Below, piece after piece: positions 1 to 8,264 of a DNA stretch of 64,000 nucleotides (position 1 is its first letter; the number at the start of each line of letters is the position of its first letter). The DNA is from Marinicella sediminis. GTDB taxonomy: Bacteria > Pseudomonadota > Gammaproteobacteria > Xanthomonadales > Marinicellaceae. The stretch spans positions 248,001 to 312,000 of the forward strand of contig NZ_MVBD01000003.1 of NCBI RefSeq assembly GCF_002000055.1. Direction: 5' to 3'. The notes under the pieces were generated by a model. That model searched no databases. It saw only the letters and a list, made by a program, of their open reading frames with translations, and was not told where the DNA came from. The translations under genes and the position numbers were made by a program.

Positions 1-1139
1 TCTTTATCGCTCAATGCCCGGGTAATCTCTGCCCGGGCCAGGTGGTATGGCAGGTATTGGTTGAGGTTATCCTCATTCAGTTGTTCGATGACGTGCTGGG
101 CTTGTTGAGGTTTTTTGGCAAAGCTCAGCGCTACCGCAAGATTGATCTGCACCGTATCAGTGCATTGGTGCATCAGTAATTTCTGGTACAAGGCCACGAT
201 CTGTGGCCAGTCGGTGTCTTCCCAGCAAGTTGCCTGGCTATGAACACCACTGATGGCTGCCTGGATTTGATAGCGGCCGGGTTTTCGGCACCGGATGGCT
301 TGTCTGAACCAGTCATTCGCCTGGTCAATCAATTCTCTGTTCCAAAGTCCGCGGTCTTGTTGCTGCAAGCTGATAAACGCCTGGCTGCCCTGGCGTGCTT
401 TGATGCGTGATTGATGAAAACACATCAATGATAATAAGCCCATGATTTCGGCCTGTTGAGGTAATAAATGATTGAGGGTGGCGCCCAGGTATAACGCTTC
501 TTCTGTCTGTTTGTCATCCACCAATGAAGGGGTGTCGTGGCTGTAATAACCCTGGTTATAGATCAGATAAATCACTGTCAGTACATTATCAAGCCGGTCA
601 GGCAAGTCCTGGCTGGCAGGAACCTGGTAGGGTATGCTGCTGAGTTTGATTTTCCTTTTGGCCCTGACCAGGCGTTGTGCCATGGTAGGGGTTTTTATGA
701 TGAATGCTGCTGCAACCTGCTGGGTGCTGAAGCCACAGACGGTATTGAGGGTCAATGCCACCTGGCTGTTGTTATCGAGGGCCGGGTGGCAGCAAGTGAA
801 AATCAATTTAAGTCGTTCATCTTCAAGGTATTCATCTGGGTTCTCAGCAGAATCATCACAGCCCACTGCCAGAGACTGCAGCAGTGGTTGTTTGCGGCGG
901 AAAGACTGCGTTCTGCGTAGTCCGTCAATGATGATTCTGCTGGCAGTGGTCATCAACCAGCTCAGGGGATTGTCAGGCACGCTGTCCTGCCAGTGAATCC
1001 AGGCTTTGCTGAACGCTTCCTGTAAAGCGTCCTCTGCCAGTTCAATGTCCCTGAATCGACTGATCAGCCCGGCCAGCAGGCGGGCCCGGTGCTGTCTAAC
1101 CAGATCATCAATGTGTTGTTTCAGCTGGCAGGGTTTCAT
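1..1139 (-). CDS. ECF sigma factor with C-terminal helical extension (ECF42/DUF6596 type), 3' part cut by window edge
   Basis: Translating the minus strand from the ATG at 1139 gives an open frame that runs off the left edge, so the C-terminus is missing. Residues about 1-170 are a sigma-70 region 2/4 pair: region 2 carries DAL-QEAF and the W-L-TT motif, and region 4 carries T-V-GF-T-Q-VA-AF followed by QRLVRAK. After this comes the extended helical domain of DUF6596 sigma factors, with [15 protein letters not shown] and a late HLARAE motif. This family guides RNA polymerase to stress or nutrient promoters and is typically encoded beside a DGPF protein, which is the case here, 9 bases upstream. 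No anti-sigma gene is visible. The sigma function is secure; the target genes are unknown. Confidence 0.88.
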   Translation of the reverse strand, partial: MKPCQLKQHIDDLVRQHRARLLAGLISRFRDIELAEDALQEAFSKAWIHWQDSVPDNPLSWLMTTASRIIIDGLRRTQSFRRKQPLLQSLAVGCDDSAENPDEYLEDERLKLIFTCCHPALDNNSQVALTLNTVCGFSTQQVAAAFIIKTPTMAQRLVRAKRKIKLSSIPYQVPASQDLPDRLDNVLTVIYLIYNQGYYSHDTPSLVDDKQTEEALYLGATLNHLLPQQAEIMGLLSLMCFHQSRIKARQGSQAFISLQQQDRGLWNRELIDQANDWFRQAIRCRKPGRYQIQAAISGVHSQATCWEDTDWPQIVALYQKLLMHQCTDTVQINLAVALSFAKKPQQAQHVIEQLNEDNLNQYLPYHLARAEITRALSDK

Positions 1140-1148
1140 CTATTGATT

Positions 1149-1502
1149 TCAGTCTGACAGATTCATAATGGGCCTGATTTCAATGCTGCCATAGGCTGCC
1201 GTGGGAATTTTAGCTGCATATGCAATGGCTTCGTCCAGATTTTCGCAGTCCAGGAGATAGAATCCCCCCAAGGCTTCTTTGGTTTCTGCGAATGGTCCGT
1301 CAGTGATTTCCTGCTGGCCATTTCTGACGCGCACCGTGGTTGCGGTGTTGATCGATTCAAGTGGTTCACCGGCCACGTACACGCCATCGTTCTGGGTTTC
1401 ATCGTTGAATGACTGGTATTCTCCAAGCATCTTCATAAACGCTTCGGTGCCTGGTTGCGGACCGGCATCTTCTGCACTGTATATCATCAGTAAATATTGC
1501 AT
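1149..1502 (-). CDS. YCII-related DGPF-domain protein
   Basis: A 117-residue protein starting MQYLLMIYSAEDAG. It has the DGPF motif followed by ETKEALGGFYLL and an alpha/beta dimeric ferredoxin-like pattern. I chose the ATG at 1502 because AGGAG lies 7 bases upstream; a start at 1532 would add 10 residues without support. DGPF proteins are small soluble proteins of uncertain biochemical role, usually encoded with ECF42-type sigma factors. The sigma gene follows after 9 bases, so the two are almost certainly cotranscribed. The pairing supports a shared role, perhaps in signal sensing, but the chemistry is unknown. Confidence 0.9.
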   Translation of the reverse strand: MQYLLMIYSAEDAGPQPGTEAFMKMLGEYQSFNDETQNDGVYVAGEPLESINTATTVRVRNGQQEITDGPFAETKEALGGFYLLDCENLDEAIAYAAKIPTAAYGSIEIRPIMNLSD

Positions 1503-1705
1503 GTTTTTTCTCCTTTGGTAATTAAACATCATAACTCAATAACAATTGGTTAGTCATTGGGCACGTGTGGTATCCACCCTGCGGTAGGTGCAGGGGTTCT
1601 GTTGTTCAGGTTCTATGACCTTATGGTTAAGACGTATGGAGTGTCCGGATTTCGACACACTGGAGGAAAAAGTTGACAATTGGGTGCTTTATGTGCCTAA
1701 ATGAT

Positions 1706-1729
1706 ACCTATAGGTTACATTATGTCACC
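1706..1729. promoter_or_regulatory. Overlapping palindromes upstream of the membrane protein/XRE pair
   Basis: ACCTATAGGT (1706-1715) is a perfect palindrome. GGTTACA-TTA-TGTCACC (1713-1729) is an imperfect inverted repeat (6 of 7 positions match). A TTGACA hexamer sits at 1673-1678. These lie 30-55 bases before the ATG at 1760 and could be a promoter with an operator for the XRE regulator encoded next. Low certainty; no consensus for this regulator is known to me. Confidence 0.3.
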
Positions 1730-1759
1730 TTAAACTATCTTAAATAATGGAGAAAGGGC

Positions 1760-2239
1760 ATGAATACTGATCATTGTGCAGAAAAGATTGACCGCATTTA
1801 CTCAAGAATGGCCTGGGGTATGTTACTGATGGGTTTGATGTTTGTTTTCAAATTGATTGAACTGGTGGTTGCCGCCGACTGGCAAGCATGGATTACCGCA
1901 ATCACACCATGGATGGGCTTGGTGGTCAGTTTACTGATAATATGGACCTTGGGGCCATCGGTGTTCAGTAAACTGAAAAACAAACAACCCATGCAGCAGG
2001 AACCTGAGGGCTTTTCTGCTGAGATGATCAATCAGGCATTGGCCATTTCCTGGGGGGCGACCATTTGCGGTTTGGTTCTGATGCAATCTGTCAGCAAGGT
2101 TTTGTTTTCCCATGAATTGAACGGAGCGGTTTATTTCAATGCTGCCATGGCTTTGCTGTTCATATCTGCCAGTTCGACATTTTTGTATCTGACTCATTCC
2201 GGCTACGATCAGATTCAACCGGATGAGTGGAGCGAATGA
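1760..2239 (+). CDS. Four-helix inner-membrane protein of unknown function, paired with an XRE regulator
   Basis: A 159-residue protein with four predicted membrane segments at about residues 18-38, 46-65, 91-112 and 125-145, joined by short polar loops. GGAG lies 9 bases before the ATG. The stop codon overlaps the start of the XRE gene (ATGA at 2236-2239), so the two are translationally coupled. Small multi-helix membrane proteins next to a compact XRE repressor are a recurring arrangement in bacteria. The function is not known from sequence. I see no catalytic motifs. Confidence 0.85.
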   Translation: MNTDHCAEKIDRIYSRMAWGMLLMGLMFVFKLIELVVAADWQAWITAITPWMGLVVSLLIIWTLGPSVFSKLKNKQPMQQEPEGFSAEMINQALAISWGATICGLVLMQSVSKVLFSHELNGAVYFNAAMALLFISASSTFLYLTHSGYDQIQPDEWSE

Positions 2240-2451
2240 AAGGTCAACTTAACAACCGCATCAGGGTGTTCCGGGCCGAGCACCGGATCAGTCAAAGTGA
2301 ATTGGCAGCGGCCATAGGCGTATCCAGGAAAACCATCAGTACCATCGAGGTAGGACGTTTTGTACCCTCTACGGTCATCGCCCTGAAAATTGCCCAATAT
2401 TTTGCTGTAACTGTTGAAGATGTTTTCAGTTTATCCGGCTCCAATACCTGA
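2236..2451 (+). CDS. Small XRE-family helix-turn-helix regulator
   Basis: A 71-residue protein that is nearly all helix-turn-helix: N-RIRVFRAEH-ISQSELA-IGVSRKTIS-IE-GR-VPS, then LKIA-YF-V-VEDVF. This is the YozG/Cro-like short XRE class. The ATG at 2236 is preferred over 2227 because it overlaps the upstream stop in an ATGA junction. It probably represses or tunes its own operon; the palindromes at 1706-1729 are the obvious candidate site. Confidence 0.9.
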   Translation: MKGQLNNRIRVFRAEHRISQSELAAAIGVSRKTISTIEVGRFVPSTVIALKIAQYFAVTVEDVFSLSGSNT

Positions 2452-2457
2452 GGTGTC

Positions 2458-3423
2458 ATGAAAGTCATAGTTTGTAAGTTTTATGGAACAACCGATGTTT
2501 TGTCATTGGCACAGCAGGCTGTGCCGACACCTGGCAAGCATGAGGTATTGATCGAAGTAAAGGCTGCTTCGGTTAATCCGGTGGATTGGAAAATCCGGTC
2601 CGGACGGTTGTTGATCAAGACTGGTCTGCGTCCTCCAAAGATACTTGGATCTGATTTTTCCGGGGTCATTCAGGCAATTGGTTCACAAGTGAACGAGTAC
2701 GCCGTTGGTGACGAAGTTTGGGGTAAGTTTGATTCATTCAAAGGTGGCTCATATGCCCAAATGGTGGTTGCCAGAACCAGTCAGATCGGTCTGAAACCGG
2801 TTAATCTGGATTTTTTCCAGGCCGCGGCGGTACCCAATGTCGGCCTGACAGCTTATCAGGCGATGGTTCATAAAGCCAGGTTACAGCCAGGACAACAGGT
2901 GCTCATCAATGGAGCTTCCGGAGGGGTTGGACTGATGGCGGTACAAATGGCCAAAGCCATGGATTGCGAGGTCACTGCGGTGTGCAGTGGGAAAAACCAG
3001 GCCCTGGTCAGGTCCATGGGTGCTGACCATGTTCTTGATTACCGGCAGGATGACATTCTGGCAGCCAACAAAGCCTATCAGGTGTTTTTTGATTGTGTGG
3101 CCAATCAATCGTTCTTTCGGGTTTACCGAACCCTCAAACCAGGGGGCGTGCACATCAAAACCATGCCAGACATGTACACAATGACTGGTCAGCTGATCAG
3201 GCCACTGTCAGTCAGGAGGCCGGATCACATCATGGTCAAACCCAGTCATGGCGACCTCGAGCAATTGAAAAAATGGATTGAAGAAGGTCAATTGAAACCA
3301 GTGATCCAGCAGATTTTCCCATTGTCTTCAGTGGCGTCGGCTCATCGCTTGAGTGAAACCGGGAGGGTGGTAGGAAAACTGGTGCTGGATGTGGCATCAG
3401 TTGACATCAATCAGCCCAATTGA
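2458..3423 (+). CDS. NAD(P)-dependent alcohol dehydrogenase / quinone oxidoreductase (MDR superfamily)
   Basis: A 321-residue medium-chain reductase. The N-terminal GroES-like fold has ASVNPVDWKIRSG, the LGSDFSG motif and VGDEVWG. The Rossmann part has NGASGGVG followed by A-AMDCEVTAVCS and the MGADHVLDY signature. There are no catalytic zinc cysteines, so it belongs to the zinc-free quinone-oxidoreductase branch that reduces quinones or enones with NAD(P)H. It starts 6 bases after the XRE gene and is likely in its operon. Its last 13 bases overlap the end of the convergent MarR gene. Confidence 0.92.
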   Translation: MKVIVCKFYGTTDVLSLAQQAVPTPGKHEVLIEVKAASVNPVDWKIRSGRLLIKTGLRPPKILGSDFSGVIQAIGSQVNEYAVGDEVWGKFDSFKGGSYAQMVVARTSQIGLKPVNLDFFQAAAVPNVGLTAYQAMVHKARLQPGQQVLINGASGGVGLMAVQMAKAMDCEVTAVCSGKNQALVRSMGADHVLDYRQDDILAANKAYQVFFDCVANQSFFRVYRTLKPGGVHIKTMPDMYTMTGQLIRPLSVRRPDHIMVKPSHGDLEQLKKWIEEGQLKPVIQQIFPLSSVASAHRLSETGRVVGKLVLDVASVDINQPN

Positions 3424-3869
3424 TCGAGGGCATCATACACCCGGTTCATGATGATGAGGTTGGTTTCAATTTCCTGGTCACTGAGCACTTGAGTCATGGC
3501 CTGGACAACTTCAATTTGCACGGCCATCGATTGTTGTAGTTTGGCCAGTCCATGGGGGGTCAGGAAAAGCAACTGTTGACGACCATCCTGATTGCTCTTG
3601 CGTCGTTCAATAAACCCCCGTTCTGACAGTTTTTTCAACAACGCAGAGGTGTTGCTTTTTACCACCAGTAACCGGTCGCTGAGTTGTTGCTGAGAACTGC
3701 CTGGTTTGTGAAACACATTCATCAAAATTTCATGCTGTGCTGTGGTCAGATCCAGCCTGGCCAGTTTCTGGTTCATGACTTTCTGGCACTTTAGGTAGCA
3801 TTTGACCACAGCCAGCCATGAGGCGTGGCCTTTGATGTCGGCGGGTCTGAATGATGGAGTTGGTTGCAT
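3411..3869 (-). CDS. MarR-family transcriptional regulator
   Basis: About 152 residues with the winged-helix MarR core: LTTAQHEILMNV, then SQQQLSDRL-V-KSNTSALLKKLSERGFIERR, and DGRQQLLFLTPHG in the wing. The start is the ATG at 3869 or the GTG at 3875; neither has a clear Shine-Dalgarno. It is divergent from a hydrolase/thioesterase pair, and the gap holds a long inverted repeat, suggesting repression of both directions. MarR proteins usually release DNA on binding small phenolic or lipid-like ligands. The acyl-CoA thioesterase next door hints at an aromatic or acyl ligand, which is inference. Confidence 0.9.
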   Translation of the reverse strand: MQPTPSFRPADIKGHASWLAVVKCYLKCQKVMNQKLARLDLTTAQHEILMNVFHKPGSSQQQLSDRLLVVKSNTSALLKKLSERGFIERRKSNQDGRQQLLFLTPHGLAKLQQSMAVQIEVVQAMTQVLSDQEIETNLIIMNRVYDALDQLG

Positions 3870-3878
3870 ATTCACAAA

Positions 3879-3931
3879 TGGTTCACATATGAACTATATA
3901 CTGTATAATGAATCTACCCATATGTAAACCA
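3879..3931. promoter_or_regulatory. MarR-type operator pair with promoter between divergent genes
   Basis: TGGTTCACATATG (3879-3891) and CATATGTAAACCA (3919-3931) are inverted copies, matching at 12 of 13 positions, centred on the intergenic gap. The left copy also forms a local palindrome GTTCA-CATA-TGAAC. A TATAAT hexamer lies between them at 3904-3909 and would serve the rightward hydrolase gene. The arrangement is typical of MarR autoregulation, with occluded promoters in both directions. Confidence 0.65.
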
Positions 3932-3945
3932 TGGAGCAAAATAAT

Positions 3946-4683
3946 ATGTATTCATCCTCAGTTGGTCCATTGAAACCGCCTGGTAAGTTCAATACCCTGA
4001 AAGAGATGCGTGCGCCATTGGAATGGCTGTTCAGCTATCAGAACAGGCGAAAGCTGGCCCATGTGCCCCGCGGTCAGGGACAACTGGTGGTACTGGTTCC
4101 GGGTTATGGCGCCGATGAATGGTCTATGCGACCACTGAAAAAGTTCCTGACCGGCATCGGCTACCGGGTCTTCGACTGGGGCCACGGACGTAACCGGGGA
4201 CTGGTTACTCACGACACCCAACGGTTGGCTGTCACTGTTGAAAACCTGTATAAAAAGCATGATCAGCAAGCGGTACATTTGATTGGCTGGAGCCTGGGTG
4301 GGGTATTGTCCAGAGAAGTGGCACGGTTGCACCCACATTGGGTCAGTCAAATCATCACCCTGGGTACCCCCTTGATCGGTGGACCCAAATACACGGTGGT
4401 GGCCAATCGATATGCCAAAAGCATGAACATGGATCTGGATGCCTATGAAGCAGAGATTCATGCCATCAATGAGCAGGGTTTGAGCCAACCACTGACAGTG
4501 ATATACAGCAAGTCAGACGGCATTGTTGGTTGGCGAGCTGCATTGGACGCTTACAATCCCCAGGCCAGGAACCTGGAGGTCAGTTGTTCACACATGGGTA
4601 TGGGGGTGAGTGCAGAAGTCTGGGACATCATTGCGCATACCCTGGCTGATTCTGATGTGGAGACCAATGATGCACCTGGATGA
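3946..4683 (+). CDS. Alpha/beta hydrolase (lipase/esterase-like)
   Basis: A 245-residue protein. It has a VVLVPGYGADEWS oxyanion-loop region, the nucleophile elbow GWSLGG (Ser near residue 110), a late Asp in YSKSDGIVGW, and a C-terminal His in SCSHMGMG, giving a complete Ser-Asp-His triad. The ATG at 3946 is chosen because GGAG lies about 9 bases upstream; the ATG at 3931 sits inside the operator and has no ribosome site. No signal peptide, so probably cytoplasmic. It overlaps the thioesterase gene by 17 bases. Substrate unknown; the PGYGADEWSM pattern resembles PGAP1/lipase-like esterases. Confidence 0.88.
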   Translation: MYSSSVGPLKPPGKFNTLKEMRAPLEWLFSYQNRRKLAHVPRGQGQLVVLVPGYGADEWSMRPLKKFLTGIGYRVFDWGHGRNRGLVTHDTQRLAVTVENLYKKHDQQAVHLIGWSLGGVLSREVARLHPHWVSQIITLGTPLIGGPKYTVVANRYAKSMNMDLDAYEAEIHAINEQGLSQPLTVIYSKSDGIVGWRAALDAYNPQARNLEVSCSHMGMGVSAEVWDIIAHTLADSDVETNDAPG

Positions 4684-5476
4684 TTTACTGCTGGCTTTGG
4701 CGAAAACCGGTCAACACGGTCTTTGTATCCCGGATACCTGGGCCCAGGGCCGAACGGTTTATGGGGGGCTGACGGCGGCATTGGTGCTTCGCGATATGCA
4801 GCAAAAGATGAGCCGGCAAAACAACGATCACCGACCGGTGAGGTACCTGAATGTCAGTTTTGTAGGTCCACTTAAAGTCAATGTACCCATCCATTTTGAA
4901 TCAACGGTCTTGCGATCGGGGCGCAGTGCCACACAAGTCATGACTACGGTCTTACAGGCCGGTCAGACCTGTGTGGTAGCTCAGGGCTGTTTTGCCATCG
5001 AACGTGATTCTGCGATTCATTTGACCGATCGGTGTGGTCATGAGATGACACCTCCTAAAAAAGCCAATTTCATTCCGCAGATTCCTCGGGTGGTGCCTCG
5101 TTTTCTGCGTCATTTTGAGATCAACTTGCAAGCGGGTCGTTTACCATTCATGCGCGGTACAAAAAGCCATTTGCATGGTTGGATGCGGTTTAAAAAACCA
5201 CCTGCTGTGCTGCATGAAGAACATGTGATTGCAGCGATTGATGCCTGGCCCAGCACAGTGCTTCAACAATTGAAAAAGCCAGCAGCCGCCAGTACCATGA
5301 ACTGGAATCTGGCATTCACTCAAACGGCACAGTTACCAACTCAAAATGACTGGATGGCATATCAGGCAACGACTGCTCATGCCGCCAGCGGTTATGTCAT
5401 TGGTGATGCTCATATCTGGAACAGTCAGGGTCAGTTAATGGCTTTAAGCCGACAGACTGTAGGGGTGTTTGGTTAA
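4667..5476 (+). CDS. Acyl-CoA thioesterase family protein (TesB-like double hot-dog)
   Basis: A 269-residue protein with the N-terminal hot-dog pattern W-QGRTVYGGLTAAL, then RYLNVSFVGPL, E-TVLRSGRSATQV and a second C-terminal half with NWNLAFTQ and GYVIGDAHIW-SQGQLMA-SRQT. This matches the TesB/thioesterase-like superfamily that hydrolyses acyl-CoA. The start at 4667 (or the adjacent ATG at 4670) follows GGAG by 5-8 bases. It is coupled to the hydrolase gene by a 17-base overlap, so both are under the MarR operator. The substrate could be a medium-chain or aromatic acyl-CoA; this is not decided by sequence. Confidence 0.87.
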   Translation: MMHLDDLLLALAKTGQHGLCIPDTWAQGRTVYGGLTAALVLRDMQQKMSRQNNDHRPVRYLNVSFVGPLKVNVPIHFESTVLRSGRSATQVMTTVLQAGQTCVVAQGCFAIERDSAIHLTDRCGHEMTPPKKANFIPQIPRVVPRFLRHFEINLQAGRLPFMRGTKSHLHGWMRFKKPPAVLHEEHVIAAIDAWPSTVLQQLKKPAAASTMNWNLAFTQTAQLPTQNDWMAYQATTAHAASGYVIGDAHIWNSQGQLMALSRQTVGVFG

Positions 5477-5485
5477 TTGTGACAT

Positions 5486-6781
5486 TTATTTGACAAACCT
5501 TTTCAGACCATTGGTGGTGAACATTTGGTCTGGCAATGGCTCAGCAGAGTAATCGGTACTTTTGGGTGCCTCATTTTTAAGCCCCATGACATGGTAACTG
5601 CGTTGGTTCAAGTCATGATAGGTGTTTACCACTGGTAATGTGCCTGGCAGTTGATGTTCCTGTCTGAGGAATGACAGGCTGACCCTGAACAATTGACCTT
5701 GTTTATTGTATTGATCGGCCATCACCACTGACCAGGAATCTTCGTCCACATAAAAATCCCGTTGACTGTAAATATGTCGCCATTGGTCTTTCAGGCTGGC
5801 TCTGATCACCCACACCCGGTGGGCTTCAAATCGGGTATATACCGGGTTCAGATGACCCGCTGTCAATAATTGGTCCAGGTGCAGGTCATCATCGGCGAGT
5901 TTTTCATTGTTGTAAGGTATATAGAGGATGCGTTGGCCAAGTAATTGCCAGTCAAACCGATCCGGAGAGCCATTGATCATGTCGGTGTCATCTGCTGTGC
6001 GCAGTCCGTTGGCACTGCTAACCGGTTGGTCATAAGCCACATTGGGGGCCCTGATAACCCGCCGCCGTCCGTTGTCCCACAACCAGGCCGTGCGCGATTC
6101 AGCCATTTGATCCAATGGTTCCAGTACCAGGCCGCCGCCACCGGATTGAGTGGCTGGTGCGGTGATTTTGGACAGTGCTGAAAACAGTCTGTTGTTGTTT
6201 TTTTGCAGGTAATGGTCAAAACGGATCAGGGTCTCCCTACTGACCAGTTGCCACTGGCCTTTGGCATTGACATTGGCGTCACTGGCAAAACTGCGAATGT
6301 ACTGACCACGCCATCGGGCCAGGTGATTGAAGTACACTTCCAGCGCCGATTTGGGTATAGGGAAGGGAATGCCTGACAGGGTATTTGTCAGGCCTGTTTG
6401 GTCAGGATTCAGTTCAGCCTGAGTGGCATTGCGTCGGGTGTTTTCATAGACCCAGTCGGGTGCTGAAAAAGTCCGGTGACTGGGATAAACCGGAATCTGA
6501 AAGTGTTGTGGGTAGGTCTTCAGTAGGGCCTGCAACCCGGCTGACAGTCGTTCCTGATGTGCGCCCATGTTGTGCTGATTAATGAAAAACAGGGGTTTCT
6601 CATCGGATGCTATGTGGGTTACATCCTGCCAGGCGGGGATGCCAGCCTGTTCATCTGCCGGACCTGCTCCCATAACGGTCAGCGTTCGTCCCAGTTGCTC
6701 CGCCTCAGCTTCACTGACTTTGGCGTTCACTGTTACCCCGGTCAACAGCAAACTGGCCAACAGCATAGGTTTGACTTTCAT
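5486..6781 (-). CDS. DUF1329 secreted protein
   Basis: A 431-residue protein with a signal peptide (cleavage near NA-KVSEAEA). It shows the DUF1329 signatures: AEQLGRTLTVMGA, G-PFPIP, the W-GQYIRSF region, a mid-protein RRVIRAPNVAYDQP, and YIPYNNEKL near the middle. Members are periplasmic or outer-membrane proteins often found with RND exporters and fatty-acid or phenol metabolism, and are structurally related to LolA/LolB-like lipid carriers. Its biochemical role is not established. The gene follows the GNAT gene with an ATGA overlap and so shares its transcript. Its end is convergent with the thioesterase gene, 9 bases away. Confidence 0.88.
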   Translation of the reverse strand: MKVKPMLLASLLLTGVTVNAKVSEAEAEQLGRTLTVMGAGPADEQAGIPAWQDVTHIASDEKPLFFINQHNMGAHQERLSAGLQALLKTYPQHFQIPVYPSHRTFSAPDWVYENTRRNATQAELNPDQTGLTNTLSGIPFPIPKSALEVYFNHLARWRGQYIRSFASDANVNAKGQWQLVSRETLIRFDHYLQKNNNRLFSALSKITAPATQSGGGGLVLEPLDQMAESRTAWLWDNGRRRVIRAPNVAYDQPVSSANGLRTADDTDMINGSPDRFDWQLLGQRILYIPYNNEKLADDDLHLDQLLTAGHLNPVYTRFEAHRVWVIRASLKDQWRHIYSQRDFYVDEDSWSVVMADQYNKQGQLFRVSLSFLRQEHQLPGTLPVVNTYHDLNQRSYHVMGLKNEAPKSTDYSAEPLPDQMFTTNGLKRFVK

Positions 6782-7257
6782 GTTGAGCCTTTGGCGGTTT
6801 GATCCAGCCGCATTTCAACCAGGTGATGAACAAAGCCGATTTTTTCATAGGCTTTGATGGCTCGTTCATTGCTGGCATAAACATGCAGGATGATTTCGCT
6901 GATGCCCTGATGGTTAAACCAATTCCTGATGTTGTCAATCAACGCTTCTGCAAGCCCCTTTCCCCGGTGTTCTGGTTTGACATACATGAAACCGATGTAA
7001 CCCAGATGGGAAGTTTGGAAAAAGGGTTTTCGCGGTCTGATCTGACCATACAGACTACCCACTACCTGACCATCATGGTTTTCGGCAACCAGTACCTGAG
7101 TGTCTTTGGCATCCAGGTATTCTTCAAGCGGATAGTAACTGATGGGCTGATCCTGGATCAGGGTGGGGTCCATGGGGCGTTCAGTGGCAATGATTTGTTG
7201 TTCAAAGGCCAGCAGGGTCGGTAGATCTTCGTGGATGGCCTGACGAATGTGGCTCAT
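6778..7257 (-). CDS. GNAT-family N-acetyltransferase
   Basis: A 159-residue GNAT fold: N-terminal I-EDLPTLLAFEQQI, the beta4 strand GYIGFMYVKPEHRGKGLAEALI (acetyl-CoA loop R-G-K-G), and C-terminal YASNERAIKAYEKIGF. The substrate cannot be read from the sequence; small molecules or protein N-termini are both possible. The ATG at 7257 is upstream of all homologous parts. The 3' end overlaps the DUF1329 start in an ATGA junction. Confidence 0.9.
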   Translation of the reverse strand: MSHIRQAIHEDLPTLLAFEQQIIATERPMDPTLIQDQPISYYPLEEYLDAKDTQVLVAENHDGQVVGSLYGQIRPRKPFFQTSHLGYIGFMYVKPEHRGKGLAEALIDNIRNWFNHQGISEIILHVYASNERAIKAYEKIGFVHHLVEMRLDQTAKGST

Positions 7258-7322
7258 GATAATCTGCTCAAAACATCAATGCTTCATGATAGGTCAAAAC
7301 AGCCACAGATAAAACCAGTTTT

Positions 7323-7353
7323 TGACCAGGATGAGTGGAGTTCATCCTGGTCA
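7323..7353. terminator. Strong 12-bp inverted repeat between SDR and GNAT genes
   Basis: TGACCAGGATGA and its exact reverse complement TCATCCTGGTCA flank a 7-base loop. It lies just past the stop of the minus-strand SDR gene, so it may end or stabilise that transcript. There is no T-run on the minus strand after the stem, so it is not a textbook intrinsic terminator. Confidence 0.5.
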
Positions 7354-7361
7354 GGTGTGAA

Positions 7362-8105
7362 TCAGTTTGATTCTGGTAAAGGCTCAACGATGTTGACTGC
7401 ATAATCATGATACTGGGTTTCAAAATCTTTGGCCATGGTGTCCGGAAACAAGTGGAATTGGCCGGATTGCAATGCCTCTACAATACCTTCTGAGACCAGT
7501 TCCGCCGGGTCAGCACCTTCTGACATTCCAGCCTCATTGGCCATGTCAGTGGCGATTGGTCCAGGGTGCACAGACAACACCTGAATGTTGTGATCCGCCC
7601 AACTGTCTTTCAGCCCTTGTGTTAACGAATAGGCTGCTGCTTTGGAAGCTGAATAAGTGGTGAAAGGTGCGAAATTCTTGATCGATGCCACGGAGTTCAA
7701 TTGCACAAAAGCAGCCTTTTCTTTGTCAGCCAGAATGGGTTGATAGGCCTGTGCCATGCGCAGCAGCCCAAAGGTATTGATGTTGAGTTCGAAGTTCAGA
7801 GCATCTTCGGCAGTTGGATCAAGCACATCGGCCGATTTCAGGACTCCGGCGTTATTGACCACCACGTCAGCATCAGTGGTTTGGGCAGCCAGGTTTTTGA
7901 TTGCAGCAGGATCTGCCACATCCACTTGAACGGGTTCAACGCGTGATCCGTATTGTTCGACCAGTGATTGCACTGAATCGGTGTTACGCACAGCCAGATA
8001 GACTTTTTTGGCACCATGCTTAAGAAATGATTGGACGATGGCCAGTCCGATGCCGCGATTGGCGCCGGTTACCACAGCGATTTTATTGTTGATTTGAAAG
8101 GTCAT
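7362..8105 (-). CDS. Short-chain dehydrogenase/reductase (SDR)
   Basis: About 247 residues with the classical SDR order: VTGANRGIG for cofactor binding near residue 15, D-ADVVVNNAGV, the catalytic Ser in LNSVAS, the YSASKAA motif (Tyr and Lys), and HPGPIATDMA. It would oxidise or reduce an alcohol/ketone with NAD(P). The start is ATG 8105 or GTG 8117; neither has a good ribosome site. It is divergent from a TetR regulator with two operators in the gap, so it is very likely the regulated target. The physiological substrate is unknown. Confidence 0.92.
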   Translation of the reverse strand: MTFQINNKIAVVTGANRGIGLAIVQSFLKHGAKKVYLAVRNTDSVQSLVEQYGSRVEPVQVDVADPAAIKNLAAQTTDADVVVNNAGVLKSADVLDPTAEDALNFELNINTFGLLRMAQAYQPILADKEKAAFVQLNSVASIKNFAPFTTYSASKAAAYSLTQGLKDSWADHNIQVLSVHPGPIATDMANEAGMSEGADPAELVSEGIVEALQSGQFHLFPDTMAKDFETQYHDYAVNIVEPLPESN

Positions 8106-8183
8106 TGATGTGTTCACTATGTTGTTGTTGATGAATGCTGTTATTCAGCGCGGCTCGCCGATCGATTGATTTTGTTTAATGTG

Positions 8184-8224
8184 TACCGATCGGTATGTTT
8201 GCAATATTATACCGAGCGGTATAA
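8184..8224. promoter_or_regulatory. Two TetR-type operators in the SDR/TetR divergent promoter
   Basis: TACCGATCGGTA (8184-8195) is a perfect 12-bp palindrome. TTATACCG-AG-CGGTATAA (8207-8224) is a perfect 8+8 inverted repeat. Both share the core TACCG..CGGTA, and their centres lie about 26 bases apart. They sit between the starts of the SDR gene (minus) and the TetR gene (plus), as expected for joint repression and autoregulation. The core resembles sites of other TetR regulators of oxidoreductases. Confidence 0.8.
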
Positions 8225-8264
8225 AATTAACAAGGATTAATTTTAGCAATTTCTTCAGGAACCA

